Positions 43,152-55,419 of a stretch of 64,000 bases of DNA are shown piece after piece (the first letter of the stretch is position 1; every line of letters starts with the position of its first letter). The position numbers and the translations under genes were made by a program. The stretch covers positions 45,594,823-45,658,822 of the forward strand of contig OX422218.1 of the NCBI GenBank assembly GCA_949130495.1, written 5' to 3'. Below the pieces are notes generated by a model that worked only from the letters and a program-made list of their open reading frames with translations, was not told the DNA's origin and made no database searches. This stretch comes from Sambucus nigra (lineage: Eukaryota > Streptophyta > Magnoliopsida > Dipsacales > Adoxaceae).

Positions 43152-44255
43152 TGAAAAAGAGGTATGAATGCTCTGACACTATTTGTAAGAGTGGATGGCT
43201 CTAATACCACTTAAATAATGCGAAAACAATATGCTCAACAAAGATTTCAATTTGAGAGTGCACAATTTTTTAAAAATAATTTTATCTTTTTATCCTAAAC
43301 ATGCATCTAGGTGATAAAGCTGATAAAATAAACAATGAATTTAACAAATGCAAAGTTTCAGGAAAAATCCCCGCGCGGAAAAACCTTTTAGTCAATTTAT
43401 AAAATTTACAAATTGCAACTTACAAATTTTATAAAGGAGTCTATAATGAATTCCCACAAGAACTCATAAAGACCACAGTCTTCCTTCAGCAATTATTCAT
43501 GTAAGAACCACAAGAACGGAAGTCCTCCTCCTTCAACCTCAGCCTTTGTCCTCAGCAATGAATCCCCTCAGGTTTTAACAGCTATCCATGGAGTACCTCT
43601 CCACAAGGTGTATGAAAGTATACAAAACTTTCTAGAGTATAAACAAATTCACAAATCTAAATATTCATGATTTTTGTGTGAATTAAACTGTGTTTTACAA
43701 CAAAAAACATTGAAGAACTTTCGTAAAGGTTATGGAGAAACGTATCCGGTAAAAGTCTTAAACATTCTAAACACGAAATAGGTATTTATACAAATTTTGA
43801 GTCGGTGCTTCATTCGAATGATTTCACAGTGTCGTTCTGACGAGATAAGCATCTCGTTCGAACGAGATGTGTCTCGTTTCTAATGCCATCCAAAATTTCA
43901 AAATAATAAGCCCTCATTTGAAAAATATATATGAAATGACCTTCTAACTACGTGTCGTCTCGTTGAATGAGATGTCAATCTCGTTTGAACGAGAGTTTAA
44001 AAAATAAAATATTTTTCTTTTTGAAAATAAAAAACCCTGTTTATTTTTTATAAAAAAATAAATATACCAAAACATAATTCCGTAAATTAATTTAAACTTT
44101 AAATTATTTTATAACTTTACGGGATGTCGGGAAGTCTTCAAACTTGGAGATGCTCAAGTTCGGTTCGCCGTGACAATGCATGACGATTTGTAACGGGATA
44201 CACCAAACTAGTCTAAAAGTATGCTATGAACAATCCTACAAAAATTATTCTTATA
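43152..44255 (-). repeat. 3' LTR of the small Copia element
   Basis: It aligns with 46,768-47,842 from TGAAAAAGAGGTATGAATGC to the TTCTTATA end. It includes the palindrome cluster centred on CATCTCGTTCGAACGAGATG at 43,850-43,869, a perfect 20-bp palindrome. Further copies, such as CATTCGAATG (43,811), CGTTCTGACGAG (43,833) and ATCTCGTTTGAACGAGAG (about 43,979), are degenerate. Confidence 0.85.
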
Positions 44256-44272
44256 AATCTCCCCCTTTGGCT
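44256..44272 (-). promoter_or_regulatory. Polypurine tract of the small Copia element
   Basis: The minus strand reads AGCCAAAGGGGGAGATT next to the LTR edge. An AAGGGGGAGATT tract is characteristic of SIRE/Maximus-like Copia elements. Confidence 0.8.
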
Positions 44273-46000
44273 ATTCCAGTACAAAACAAACAAACAAAAC
44301 CGAACACCAAATTAAAATACAAAATCTCCTTTGAAAAAAATCCTAACACCCTTCCTAACCCTAGAACGGAATGGAATAAGTCTCTTTGTCTTCAAACTTC
44401 TTCTTCTTCCCTTTTTGGAAAACTTTGTCTTCATCCGTGTGTCTTGAGTTCCGCTTTAAATTCCAACACACGTGAGACAAAAATATATACCTCGTGACGC
44501 ATCGAGTTTGAAATAGAATAAAACTCATAAATAAACTCTCCCCTGTAAATCAAACTCATCAAAACTCATTTTTAATTTGCTCTCCCCCTTTGTTTTTATC
44601 CTAAATCTACAAAGAAGTAGAAACTTAAGCATGAAATGTTAAGCATCAAGTAGAGGATAAGATATCATCATAAAAAGATATAAATCAAGCATGTTTAATG
44701 ATTATCCCAAAGTCAAACACAACCAACTATTTTTGAAATTTTTTAATTTTTCCAAAAAAAATAAATTTCACAAATTCAACATACAATACTATATATAATA
44801 TATACAAAATATATCAAAGAAAATACGACTCGTATATATAGGTATAAACGACCACAAAACACATAAGCCTTACACATTAGCATAGTATCGATGTGTCCAA
44901 ACATGTGGGATGGAATGATTGGGTGTGAACTAGTAACAAATTAATCATAACCCAAGCACTCAAATATATTCAAGAAGTTCTAATTGACTGCAAAACTTTA
45001 TCAAACGAAGCTTTAGCCTCTATTGACAAATAAAGTTGAACTTAATAAACAAAACAATCACAATGCACACAAGCCTAGAATATTAATCATCCTATAAATC
45101 AATAGCTCCATGACAAAAGAAGTATACTAGGATTCATTGTGCATACCCGTTGATCATCCACTAAACTCCCTCGAAAGATAACATGATCATATATCATTCT
45201 TTTCTATTCTTTTAAAGTGATTTATTTTGCAAGATCAAGCACACTAAACTATTTTAGCCCCCTTTTTGGCATATTTTCTCTTTTTATTGCCTTTATTTTT
45301 TCCTAGGCTCTTTTCAAATGGTGGATTTCACGATGAGTCGGCAAAATCTCACGGGCAACGGTTCTTAAATGCACAAATCTACCATAGTCACAAAAAAATA
45401 TGTAGATGATAAAAATCGATGGTGTAACATCTCACCAAGCTCAAATATACATGTGAAGTCAAAATTCAATAAGCTCGTGCATGTGTGTGCAAAGGCATAT
45501 ACAAAGTCGAATCCGTAAAGCAAATCAAGTTCGAAACAACTCCATAAACATGGTTAAGAACAATCTACATATCTAAAGTCATAACCAAATGTCATAGACA
45601 CATGGAAATTACGGAATGAATTGGATTCAAACACACCAATATGCCATACCTAATGTGTAAAATTAAAATACACAAAAATCAAAAATCATTTTGCATATTT
45701 CAAAAATGTTATCAAAATAAAATCTTTTTGTATTTTTCAAATATGACTCAATAAAAGAAAAACACAAAACAAAAGATACACGTGTTATAACACTAGAAAA
45801 CATATACTATGAAGCACAACTTGTGTATGATAAGAAAAATCATTGAAGCAATCATCTAGAAGATATGGCAAGAAAAGAATCATATGCAAGCAAATGAGAA
45901 TCAACTAGTCTACCATCTAGCACCTCTAAAATCAATTTCCTAACCCAAATATATTTTAAATGATGAATAGGGGTTTGGGGAACCATCTGGACACTAGACT
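44273..46000. other. Interior of the small Copia element, non-coding
   Basis: About 1.7 kb of AT-rich sequence without recognisable domain. In a complete relative this place would hold protease, integrase, reverse transcriptase and RNase H. A plus-strand frame at 44,180-44,497 crosses the LTR edge and is not credible. Confidence 0.5.
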
Positions 46001-46723
46001 TCAATTTTTTAAAACATATTCCAAGATCGTAACAAAAATGCCCGTGACCTTTTCTACCACAATGCGAACATGTGTAAACTCGAGGAATTCTCCTACGGGT
46101 TGATCTTTTCTCACGTCCTTGGATTTGGTTGACCCTCTAAAACAAACAATAGTATTAGATTTAACGCTCGAAACATTATAAACACGTGAGCCAAAGCCAT
46201 TACTACCAACACTACTCGAGTCCTTTAAATCATCTTTTGACTTAAGAATTTTATACTCGAGCCAAGAATTTGACGCTTTCAATTTTAGGGACTCCTTATT
46301 AATATGTTTAATCATTACTATAAGGTTAGCTCTCTCACCCTCAATGAAATCAAACTTATCCCTAAGAGTCTTCTCACGTGCCTTAAAATCATTAATCAAA
46401 ACTCCATCCTCAATGACATAAACATTAAGCCTAAAATTTTTAGAGTCCTCTAATTCTTCCTCTAAAAACCAGACTCTATCATCACTCTCTTTCTTGGACA
46501 ATTATAATTTTCTAAAATCACGATCCATGTCCACAAGTTTTTTAAGAAAGAAATCTCTTTGGCTTTGAACAGTTTGCAAAAGATCCATACCGGATTCAAA
46601 ACGAGAATTTTCTTTTTCAAGAATTTCAATTCTTTTAGGAAACTTCAAAATCAAATGATTTAAGTCATCAAAACTAGGGGATTCCACCAAGAGAGAAAAA
46701 AACATACAAAAAGCACTAAACAC
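46001..46723 (-). pseudogene. Coiled-coil and zinc-knuckle protein of the small Copia element
   Basis: The ATG at 46723 lies 34 bp after the primer site. One frame of about 240 codons is broken by a single TAA at 46,502. Sequence seen: LNHLILKFPKRIEILEKENS, VQSQRDFFLKKLVDMDRDFR, then VWFLEEELEDSKNFRLNV and EKTLRDKFDFIEGERANLIV. This is strongly helical with heptad-like Leu/Ile, so a coiled coil is likely. Near 46,072-46,030, after a frameshift, the strand encodes TCSHCGRKGHGHFCYDLG, a CCHC knuckle one residue short. It equals the C-terminal half of a SIRE-like gag, with the UBN2 part missing. A homologous copy lies at 55,420-55,890. It may have bound element RNA or Gag supplied by a relative. 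Confidence 0.65.
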
Positions 46724-46754
46724 GAATTTAACACAATAACTTAGTGCAACCGGT

Positions 46755-46767
46755 TATGATACCAATT
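46755..46767 (-). promoter_or_regulatory. Primer-binding site of the small Copia element
   Basis: After the LTR end CA the minus strand reads AATTGGTATCATAACC. TGGTATCA matches the initiator-Met tRNA complement; the following bases are altered. Confidence 0.75.
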
Positions 46768-47842
46768 TGAAAAGGCAGTACGAATGCTCTGACACCACTT
46801 CTAAGAGTGGATGGCTCTAATACCACTTAAATAATGCGTACACAAATATGCTCAATAAGGATTTCAATTTGAGAGTGCATAATTTTCTTAAACAAATTTT
46901 ATCTTTTTATCCTAAAAATGCATCAAGTTCATGAAGCTGATAAAATAAACCATGCATTCAACAATGACAAAGTTAAACCTTTTATTAACTTTATAAAATT
47001 TACAAATCGTAACTTAAAACTTCTATAAAGGAATCTGGAATGAATTCCCTCAAGAACTCATAAAGACCACAGTCTTCCTCTAGCAATGATTCCCATAAGA
47101 ATCGTAGTCCTCCTTCTTCAGCCTTAACCTTTATCTTCAGCAGTGAATGCTCTCAGGTATCACCAGTTAGTTATGGATTACACTTCCAGAAGGTTTATGA
47201 AAGTATACAAAACTTTCTAGAATTAAAAAAAATTCATAAAATTAAATATTTAGGATGTTTGATTGTGAATAAACAATGTTTTACGAAACAAAATAATGAA
47301 GAACTTTCAGAAAAGTTATCATAAATATATCTGGCAAAACTCTTAAACGTTATGAATACGAAACAGGTATTTATACAAATTTTGAGGTGGTGCGTCGTTC
47401 GAACGATTTCACAGTGTCACTCTAACGAGATAAAAATCTCATTCGAACGAGATGTGTCTCATTTTTAACGACATCCAAATTTTCAAATAAATAAGCCCTC
47501 ATTAGAAAAAACATATAAAACGACCTTCTAACGATATGCCATCTCGTTTAAACGAGATGTGAATATCGTTTGAATGAGAGTTTAAAAGTTAAAATATTTT
47601 TCTCTTTAAAAAGAAAAGGCCCTATTCGTTTTTGATAAAAAAAAAAGAACATCCCAAAACATAATTCCATAAATTAATTTAAACTCTAGATTTCTTTATA
47701 CCTTTACGGGATGTCGGGAAGTCTTCAAACTTGGAGATGCTAAAGTTCGGTTCGTTGTGATGGTGCGTGACGATTTGTAACGGGATACGCTAAACTAGTC
47801 TAACACTATGCTATGAACAATCCTAGAAAAATTGTTCTTACA
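46768..47842 (-). repeat. 5' LTR of the small Copia element
   Basis: It starts TGTAAGAACAATTTTTCTAG at 47,842 on the minus strand and ends CA at 46,768. The palindrome cluster lies at 47,396-47,580 with CGTTCGAACGA, CTCATTCGAACGAGATG and CATCTCGTTTAAACGAGATG. The last is a perfect 20-bp palindrome based on GTTTAAAC. Visible differences from the 3' LTR are many, so the insertion is not recent. Confidence 0.85.
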
Positions 47843-49499
47843 AAAATGGTTATTTAATAAATATTTTCTTGTGTGTACGTTTGTTGTACGAATTATGGAA
47901 ATATTTAGAAATCGATTTCATGTTTTAATCGAATTTAGATTAAGAAATTTAAATTTTATATGAGCAACGCTTAATTTAAATGATAATGTAGTTAGTTATT
48001 TTATGTTACAAGTTTGTATCATAAGACCGAGATCAAAGGAATATTGAGGCTCAAAATAGTGTGTTGAGTTTATTGAATTGGGCCTCGGGGTTGGGTAACC
48101 CTCAAGGCTAAGTTTTGGGAGCAGGTGGGTAGTGTTTTGGATTTATTTAGAAATTTGAAATTAGGATCGTAGGAGAAATTTGAAAATTAGAATATAAATA
48201 TGTTTTTAACCCCGTAATAAACATAACGTAAGAAAATACTAAACTTCAATTATATAGGAGATTATTCAGAGAGCAATAGATTCAACTAGAAAATTGAACA
48301 ATATATTCAACCTGCATATTCTAGTCAAGGAATAACTTGATCGATACATATAACTTGTAAGTCCTTTGCATTCAATTGCTAATATATTTTAGATTAGTTT
48401 AGTCATATGTCAGGATTGAATTTAATGATAAATCATGGAAGAGACAAGATTTATTGATCTTCAACGCCTAAAATGGTTTTCATTAATTTTAGGAATGATA
48501 TATAATGATGATTCATGTATATAGGTTGAGATATTATGATCAAAATTGGATGTTAATTGATTAACCTAGAAATTAAATTGAACCCATATGAAAATCATGA
48601 TGAAATTGATAGTTAAGCCATTTTATGATAAATTTGATCTTATCAATGATTACATATAGTTGGATACATTTTTAAGATCCCTTGTAATTTATACTTGGGT
48701 TGTTTTGGGACTAAGTTAGTAGAACCTTTGATTATGATCAGGTGTGAAGAAAATCGTTTTAAATAAACTATGGGCTGAAATTTATACTACTACGTCATTT
48801 TGGAAAAGATTGAATTGGTCGAACTTTGGTTAATACGACAACATTTTGGGGAGCCATGTCAATCCTTGTTTAGGCCCGATCGATCCGCGTTGTGTTGCAC
48901 AGCTCAATGACTTTGGTTTTAGGTGGATTTCAAGAAATATTTTGATAAGGGTCATTTATGGGGACTTAGAGAAGACCAGTAGAATTTCTATAAAACAGAG
49001 TACGAAAACATTAATAGGCAATTATATTTATGGGTATTAGTACGAGGATTCAGGGATGGTTAGGGTAAACTAATAGCCCAAGATAAACGATTAGGATTTT
49101 GTTATGTAGCCTTATACATGTATTAAGTGTCTATGATTGTGTGATATATGTGGACATAATGGGGGTGTTTGAGTATTTGTGAAGAACTTATTAGTGGGGA
49201 CTGGATGGGATTATTTGTGGAATGAGGTACTACACTGCTGACTGGCGATGCAATTTGTATATAAGTCTATATACCAATCATACGTGTTGTTTGTAAATCG
49301 TCTCGAGTGAAGGAGACATAGGAATATAGATTGGCCCAGTAATTGGGTAGGTGCTTACATAGTGGGGGTGTTCGCGTAGTGATTAGGTTCATTTCTTCGT
49401 GTTGTTCTCACATGTATAGCCAATTTGATATGGACATATCTGTATAAGGATATTTTATTGTGTTTTTAGAGTTAATGTGATATCCTTGTTTATTGGATG
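47843..49499. other. AT-rich LTR-like segment
   Basis: Layout (TTGGATTTATTTAG, a TATAAATATG box near 48,197, then a purine-rich leader) resembles the segments at 31,740-32,110 and 62,000-62,230. It probably derives from a Tekay-type LTR. A plus-strand frame at 48,846-49,040 shows no known domain. Edges could not be set. Confidence 0.35.
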
Positions 49500-49630
49500 T
49501 TGTAACACCCCCTATTTTCTTACATGCGGTTGATCAGGCTGCTGAAGATAAGGTATGTTATGAAATTTATATCATTCTCAGCATCAACGATAAATAAATA
49601 AAAATGATGGTAATTAAAAAAATCCACGAC

Positions 49631-49699
<69 letters not shown>

Positions 49700-50249
49700 T
49701 AAATATAAATATAAATATAAATATAAATATAAATATAAATAACTTAGATGTAATAAAATAAATGAGTCTCCAACAAAACTGAATTTGTTACTATAATAAA
49801 TCTCCATAATGCAAAATAGTGTCAAAAGTAAACAAGCTTGAACAACCTCGTCCCATAAATAAACTCTTGGATAAATAAATACTGGACTGTCAACTGAAAT
49901 GAAATAGCGATCCTATATTGAATATCGAACCATTAAAACTTTGATTGATCCGTCGTGATGTTCCTTTATAACAATAATAATATAAGGGGCAAAAAGAGTT
50001 TATGTTTTTGGATTAGGGACCAAAATTTGCAAGAAATATCTATATAACTTAGCAATATCTAATGCGACCCATTTACATCCCATGTCGTCTCCCTTAGGCA
50101 TTCATACAAACCATACCTCTGATATCCTCTAACCTAATACAATTCTAACTAATCATGCCCATCCTTACCTCCCCCCACTAAGGCTACCTTTCCATATATG
50201 TGAAACATGAAGTAAAAACCAATAGTCTGAATACCCCATGGTCTCTCAA
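49500..50249. other. Segment starting TGTAACACCCC, with microsatellites
   Basis: TGTAACACCCCCTATTTTC at 49,500 is a typical Gypsy LTR start, but only a fragment follows. It includes (TAA)n at 49,631-49,699 and (ATAAAT)n at 49,700-49,742. Beyond that, 49,750-50,249 is unassigned AT-rich sequence leading into a Tat pol. The minus-strand poly-Tyr frame here is caused by the microsatellites. Confidence 0.4.
49631..49742. repeat. (TAA)n and (ATAAAT)n microsatellites
   Basis: About 23 TAA units followed by about seven ATAAAT units. Confidence 0.97.
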
Positions 50250-51990
50250 CTCCCAACATTACTAAGATCGATGTACTCAACATGGTAGGATAACATCGTA
50301 CCTATCCTAAAAGTAAAAGGGAAGGGAAGGATGTGTGTTGATTACCGATATTTAAACAAAACCAGTCCTAAAGATGATTATCTCCTGCCAAAGATTGACA
50401 TGATCAAGGATAGTACTGTTGACCATGCCTTGAGATCATTAATTGATGACTTTGTTTATTACAATCAAATCAAGATGAACCCAAAAGATTAAGACAAAAC
50501 TTCTTTCTCTACCCTTGAGGAACCTTTTGTTAAACAGTGATCCCATTCAGACTCAGGAATGCTGATGCAGCTTACCAACGAGGGGATATTACCCTGACAA
50601 ATGACATGATCTTAAAGAGGTTGAAGTGTACATGGATGACATGACTGTCAAGTCCAAACCATGGTAAGGGCACGTCCCAACACTAAGAAAGATCTTCAGA
50701 AGAGTAAGGATATATCAAATACGCCTAAACCCCCACAAAAGTTTATTTTTTAAGTCACAAAGGCGAAGCTACTAGAATTTTTCATTAGCGAAAAAGGGAT
50801 CGAAATATACCACCCCAAATTCAATGCCATCTTGGAGAGGCCATCTTCCCACACTAAGAAGGAAGTCGGGGGTTTTTCGGTAAGGATACAATATATTAAT
50901 AGGTTCATCTCTCAAATGATGTTTATATGTGATCCAATCTTAAATCTGCTTCATAAAGACTATACTAAGATTTGGAATTTTGCCAGCCAAGAAGCATTCG
51001 ATAAAATCAAGTAGTATTCAACTAGACCTCATATATTGGCCCTACCTTGGAATGTGCATGCTCTTCTCATGTATCTCATGATTACTGACATTTCATTAGG
51101 AGACATATCGACCCAGTAGGTTGAATAATCACGAAAAAAATAAGCCATTTATTATGCTAGTCAAAAGCATAATGCCTGTGAATAACAGTACACTACTCGG
51201 GAGAAATCTTGCTTATTTTTGGTATGAACAACACAGAAGATTCCTAAAAAAATTAACATAAAATATGAGACATTATATGATTTCTTTTGAAATCAATATA
51301 ATCTCTCGAATGGGTTCCTTAAAATACTTACTCGATACTCTCGCATTAACAAGAAGAATGGCTATATGGTTATTCCTACTTACCGAATTTAACATCAAAT
51401 ATATACATCAAAAGGATGTCAAGGATTAGGCCACTATAAAATAGTTGGATGAATCCCCCTTGGATGAGTAAGACGAGATCATTGCCCACATCCTAGATAA
51501 AGACATTATGGTAACTAAAAGTCAGGAATAGTACAAATGGCAATTATACTTTGATGGAGCTAAAAATAATAAATGGTTTTGCATTAAGATGTTATTGATT
51601 TCTCCACATGGAAGACACCAGCCTATAACCATAAAATATAACTTTGATTTCACAAACAATATTTCTGACTACGAAGCTTGTATTAAGGTAATGAAAATAG
51701 TTCACAAAAGGGGAATTCAAAATATGGACATGTACAGGGACTCTGTCCTCAACTGCTAAATCATAGGACATAGGAAAATCAAGGATGAAAAGGTTTTTCC
51801 TTTTCATGAATACCTAGAGGAAACCACTTCTCTATTCGATGACGTTCAATTTATTATCTCATAATAACTCAAAAACTTTCCACTAACGCGTTGGCTACTC
51901 TTGCCTCCATGGTGGAAATCTTAAAATATATGAATAAGGTACAAGTTTATGTATACAAACAAGAGTGACCTGGGGACGTCTCATAAATGA
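50250..51990 (+). pseudogene. pol: Second, strongly decayed Tat pol: RT, RNase H, archaeal RNase H
   Basis: In shifting plus-strand frames: YNQIKMNPK, then PFRLRNADAAYQRG and VEVYMDDMTVKSKP (catalytic loop, first D of YVDD kept as YMDD), GHVPTLRKIF and RIYQIRLNPHK. The piece 50,832-51,014 reads GFSVRIQYINRFISQMMFIC and WNFASQEAFDKIK. RNase H and then archaeal RNase H follow: YFDGAKNNKWFCI, NNISDYEACIKVM and DMYRDSVLN. The order equals that of the element at 4.9-6.9 kb, with much more damage. No LTR can be linked to it. Confidence 0.8.
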
Positions 51991-52639
51991 AATACAATTA
52001 AGGACCTCCCCTATACACTTCTATGTAACTTAGTTGGTCATTAAGATCTGTTGGCTAGATACTCATCATATACTATAATAATAACAACCTAAACCAATAT
52101 TTATCACAAGGAGGGTCATAATAATCTCATATACAGTATCTTCTAACTCACGGCTGAACTGGACTCCGTGCATGGGATGTCTAGCCGTATCGTTATTACA
52201 AATCAATGTAAGAGAATCCCAAGGGAAATACCAATAATCTCAAATATCATAACATATTTGATGCCATAGAGAACTACCCCAAGTCATGTATCATCCAAGT
52301 TACCATAGAGCATTAATTCAGCTCACATATTCACATTAGTTACTGAATAACAATAACCCATATGATAACTACCCTATGCCACAAGGTACGGAATACAATA
52401 TACATATATTATGTTGGAGCAGAGAAATCAACCAACCATGAATCGATCTAACATATTTCATTCACCCAAATCATATCGTTATGTCATCGTACAAATAGAC
52501 CAAAACATAACCATCCTAAGGTCAAGTGATAACCCAACCTAGGACCCACTTGTAAACCATAAATAGAGTAAAATACTCAAAATAAATCCACCATTAAGAA
52601 TATATCACAAACATGAATTTTTAATCATTAGATATTATT
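51991..52639. other. Unassigned AT-rich sequence
   Basis: No coding signal. Some stretches (52,300-52,470) look like reverse-oriented LTR sequence, but I could not align them with any LTR in the window. Confidence 0.3.
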
Positions 52640-53425
52640 TATGATTAATCCCACCTGGTGTATTTTAACATTTTAAACTTGTTATGTACACCTCCAGATT
52701 TAAAATTAAGATATGAAGTTATATTTCGATGAAAGAGAAAAATTTATGATTTCTCGTTATGTTTTTAGTTTGGAATTTTTCATTTAATCCCACTACACTA
52801 TCATGAACATTCTCAAGAGCTTCAATCGAAGACAAGTTAGTGACTGAATGTGATAATCGAAGATCGGAGATTTTATTCCGCCACTACAACATACGAAGAA
52901 GGCATGTGAGGTTGATTTTGTGTAATTCTTATGTTCAGGGGCATTTTATAAGTGTTTGAAACAATAAATGTGTTTTTAAAAGTTTTTAATCAAAAATTTA
53001 TTTTTAAGGCATATCGTTAGAAGGAGATATGAAGGGTCGTTCGAAAGAGGTTATTAATCTCATTAGATATCAATTGTTCGAATGAATCCTCAAACAAACC
53101 ATTTTCCTCATTTCAGTGAAATTTCGTTCGATTGCTTGTTCTATGATGTTCGAAAGAGTTTGTATAGGTCATTCAAACGAGGTCCAATCCATTCAAATAA
53201 GCCTACAAAAAATTCTTTTCTTTGTTTCAAATGCAATCTTTTCAAGTCTATCTTTTGGAGATTTTTCTTCCGACTTAAGAGAGATGAACTTGCATTTCTT
53301 TGTAAGTTTTTCCATATATCTGGTGATCAAACACTTTTGTACAAACCCATTGGATTTTTTTTATCACTGATCAAGCGTGAAAAGAGACGCGTTTTCATCA
53401 CGTCGATCGTTGTTTTCTATTCACC
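52640..53425 (+). repeat. Left part of a Copia LTR with TTCGAA-type motifs
   Basis: From 53,030 on it contains GTCGTTCGAAAGAGG, TTGTTCGAATGAATC, TTTCGTTCGATTG, ATGTTCGAAAGAG and TCATTCAAACGAGGTCCAA, the last matching CCATTCGAACGAGGTCCAA at 56,692-56,710 in the next LTR, with AATAAGCCTAC/AATGAGCCTAC after it. This supports two copies of one LTR family about 3.5 kb apart. Confidence 0.55.
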
Positions 53426-53429
53426 GCGT

Positions 53430-54862
53430 TAATATAAAAAAATAAATTACGACTGCACTTGCAATACAAGTATAGCGGTACGTCGGGTATCGAATCCACA
53501 GGGAGTGTTCGACATATTATAATCCGTTTATTAATTCAGGAATAAAAGTGTAAAAGGTGATGTGTGCTTGTAAATAAAAGAAAAGAGAGAAGTTAAGTCT
53601 AAATAAAGTAAAAGTGAGGATCGGGATAGCATCCAACCATACGGATGGAAACAATTATTAATTAGAATTCTCGCTCGAGAGCAATTTAATCGAGCATTAT
53701 CAATTAATCATAAACTTCATTCAGTAAGGAATTTAAGCCAAAGTTGCGCGAATAAATATTTAATCGAAAATTGGTCGCACGCGGATTAAATTCGGATCAT
53801 CACTATAAATACTAACGTTGCATGACAGAGAAAGTTAAACGCGTAATAATCCGACTTTAATTCGCGCGGGTTCAATTAAATGCAATTTTGTACAAAACCT
53901 AATTTTTGAAGCTCGAGGTCCGTAAATGCCAGAACGAAATCCCGACCCTATTTATCTAAGGGTACATCATGAACTAAACTAATGTATACCAATTAAACTA
54001 AGAAATCAAGAAATCAACACAATTAAACTAATTACCAAAGCATGAAACTAATCTACAAAGTAAGAAATAAGCAAGAATAACTATATTAATGGTTGAGGAA
54101 ATGGAAAGTTCAACCTACAAACCCCAAATGGTTGTCATCCCAAAGACAAATGAAGCAAATTTCTCAAAACCCAAAACCCTAAGCTTTTCTAACCCTAAAA
54201 CGAATTAAAAATGAATATTATTTTATTACAACAAAAATCCCTTATATAGTAAGTTGGGATAAAAGAAAAGAAGAAAAAAAAGAAAAGGAAAAGATCTCAG
54301 AAAATAGGGGATCGATCGATCGATCCCTTTGATCGATCGATCGATCCCTTTGATCGATCAATCAATCGATCAGAGGAGAGCCCACTGCCTTAGCTAGAGG
54401 AATGAAAATTGAAGGATTGATCGATCGATCCTTCTAATCGATCGATCGATCAGTCAGGTGTGATTCAAGCTGCCCTGCTATGGTTTCAATATAGTTCCCT
54501 TCGGCTAAAAATCCCGTAACTTCTTCGTTCGGACTCAGAATCGCGCACCGTTCACAGACACGCGAATCTTGCGAGGAGGGTTACAATTTTCGTGAAGATG
54601 TTAGGCCAGGTTCCCAAGCTGTGAAATGACTAATTTGCCCTTGAACGTGCGATTGCGTACGAAATTCACCGAAATGCGTTCGAACTTCACACCTAGCATC
54701 CAAATACCTATAAAAGCTCAATTAACCCCTGCAAAGAATGTTAACATAGGAATCCGATATTTTCTGGTTAACGAGCATAAATATAGGGAAAAAGATACCC
54801 GAGGGGCCTAAAAACACATATGTTAACGGATGAAATACGTAATATTTGCGTATTATCAATCA
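53430..54862 (-). mobile_element. 1.4-kb non-coding insertion (LARD-like) in the Copia LTR
   Basis: On the minus strand it begins TGATAATACGCAAATATTAC and ends near CTTGCAAGTGCAGTCGTAAT. The plus strand near 53,478 has CGTCGGGTATCGAATCCACA followed by GGGAG, a phrase I recall from many plant intergenic non-coding retroelements. No domain or long credible frame is present. It separates two parts that together make a Copia LTR. Exact ends and target duplication could not be fixed. Confidence 0.4.
54308..54452. repeat. Cluster of GATCGATC palindromes
   Basis: GGGATCGATCGATCGATCCC (54,308-54,327) is a perfect 20-bp palindrome. It is followed by GATCGATCGATCGATCCC (54,331), GATCGATCAATCAATCGATC (54,352), GATTGATCGATCGATCC (54,416) and ATCGATCGATCGATCAG (54,437). 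The first three start 21-23 bp apart. Confidence 0.9.
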
Positions 54863-55325
54863 CTTTATCAAGCCTTAAAGAACACATCACATGTGCATAT
54901 CCCTGTGGAGTTCATTTTTCACTACTAAAGATAGGGAAGGAATTTTTTTAGGCTGATTGGTGGACATCGAGGCAAGTGGAACTTGTTGTGGAACGTTGTT
55001 AGATATGCATCCCTTTATGTTATTGACGAGTAAGGAGACATAACTGCTATACTTAGTGGATTCTAATTTTGTAATTTTGTCTGTGTTGTTCTGTAATACC
55101 TTAGTTGTAACAGTGTGGAAAAAGGGGGTTTCCCGAAAGGGATTTTTTCTCATATCATGTGTTCTTATTTGTTGTGTTCGATTTAGATTCAGTATCTTGC
55201 ATGTTTAATTTCACTTAATTAATCAAGATAAAACTGGACAAAATTAAATTTGGGTTATTTGTGACATGGTCTAGGGATTTTACTTTTGACCTTATAACTG
55301 GACCACTCTAAACACATTCTCAAGT
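54863..55325 (+). repeat. Right part of the Copia LTR ahead of the primer site
   Basis: AT-rich sequence directly before the primer site, with general resemblance to the end of the LTR at 57,180-57,385. Its assignment rests mainly on position between the insertion and the primer site. A minus-strand frame at 54,887-55,153 has no known domain. Confidence 0.45.
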
Positions 55326-55337
55326 TGGTATCAGAGC
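55326..55337 (+). promoter_or_regulatory. Initiator-Met tRNA primer-binding site (perfect)
   Basis: TGGTATCAGAGC matches the standard Copia primer site at all 12 positions. It shows that an element interior begins here. Confidence 0.9.
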
Positions 55338-55419
55338 AGGTACACTAAGTTATCGTTTTGGTTTAGGATTGGTTTTTTTGTTTCTCTCTCCCGTTAGTTT
55401 ATGTATCTCGAAGGATCAC

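Larger units (their letters stand above)
43152..47842 (-). mobile_element. Small non-autonomous Copia element with two LTRs
   Basis: Read right to left: LTR (47,842-46,768), primer site, coiled-coil/zinc-knuckle ORF, about 1.7 kb of non-coding sequence, polypurine tract, LTR (44,255-43,152). The LTRs share edges, TGAAAAAG/TGAAAAGG at one end and TATAAGAA/TGTAAGAA at the other, and align over their length. The interior of 2.5 kb has no protease, integrase, RT or RNase H. Flanking bases AAATA (left) and AAAAT (right) are similar but not an identical target duplication. Confidence 0.85.

Noticed and set aside
43147..47847. Target-site duplication AAATA/AAAAT around the small Copia element
   Set aside because: The two five-base flanks are not identical in register and the region is A/T-rich, so the match is not significant.
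49520..49825. Minus-strand poly-Tyr protein
   Set aside because: It is produced by the TAA and ATAAAT microsatellites.
53082..53432. 116-codon plus-strand frame
   Set aside because: It lies within Copia LTR sequence that aligns to a non-coding LTR at 56,520-56,760.
53430..54862. Naming the 1.4-kb insertion as a specific TRIM or MITE family
   Set aside because: Neither terminal direct repeats nor terminal inverted repeats could be demonstrated by eye.
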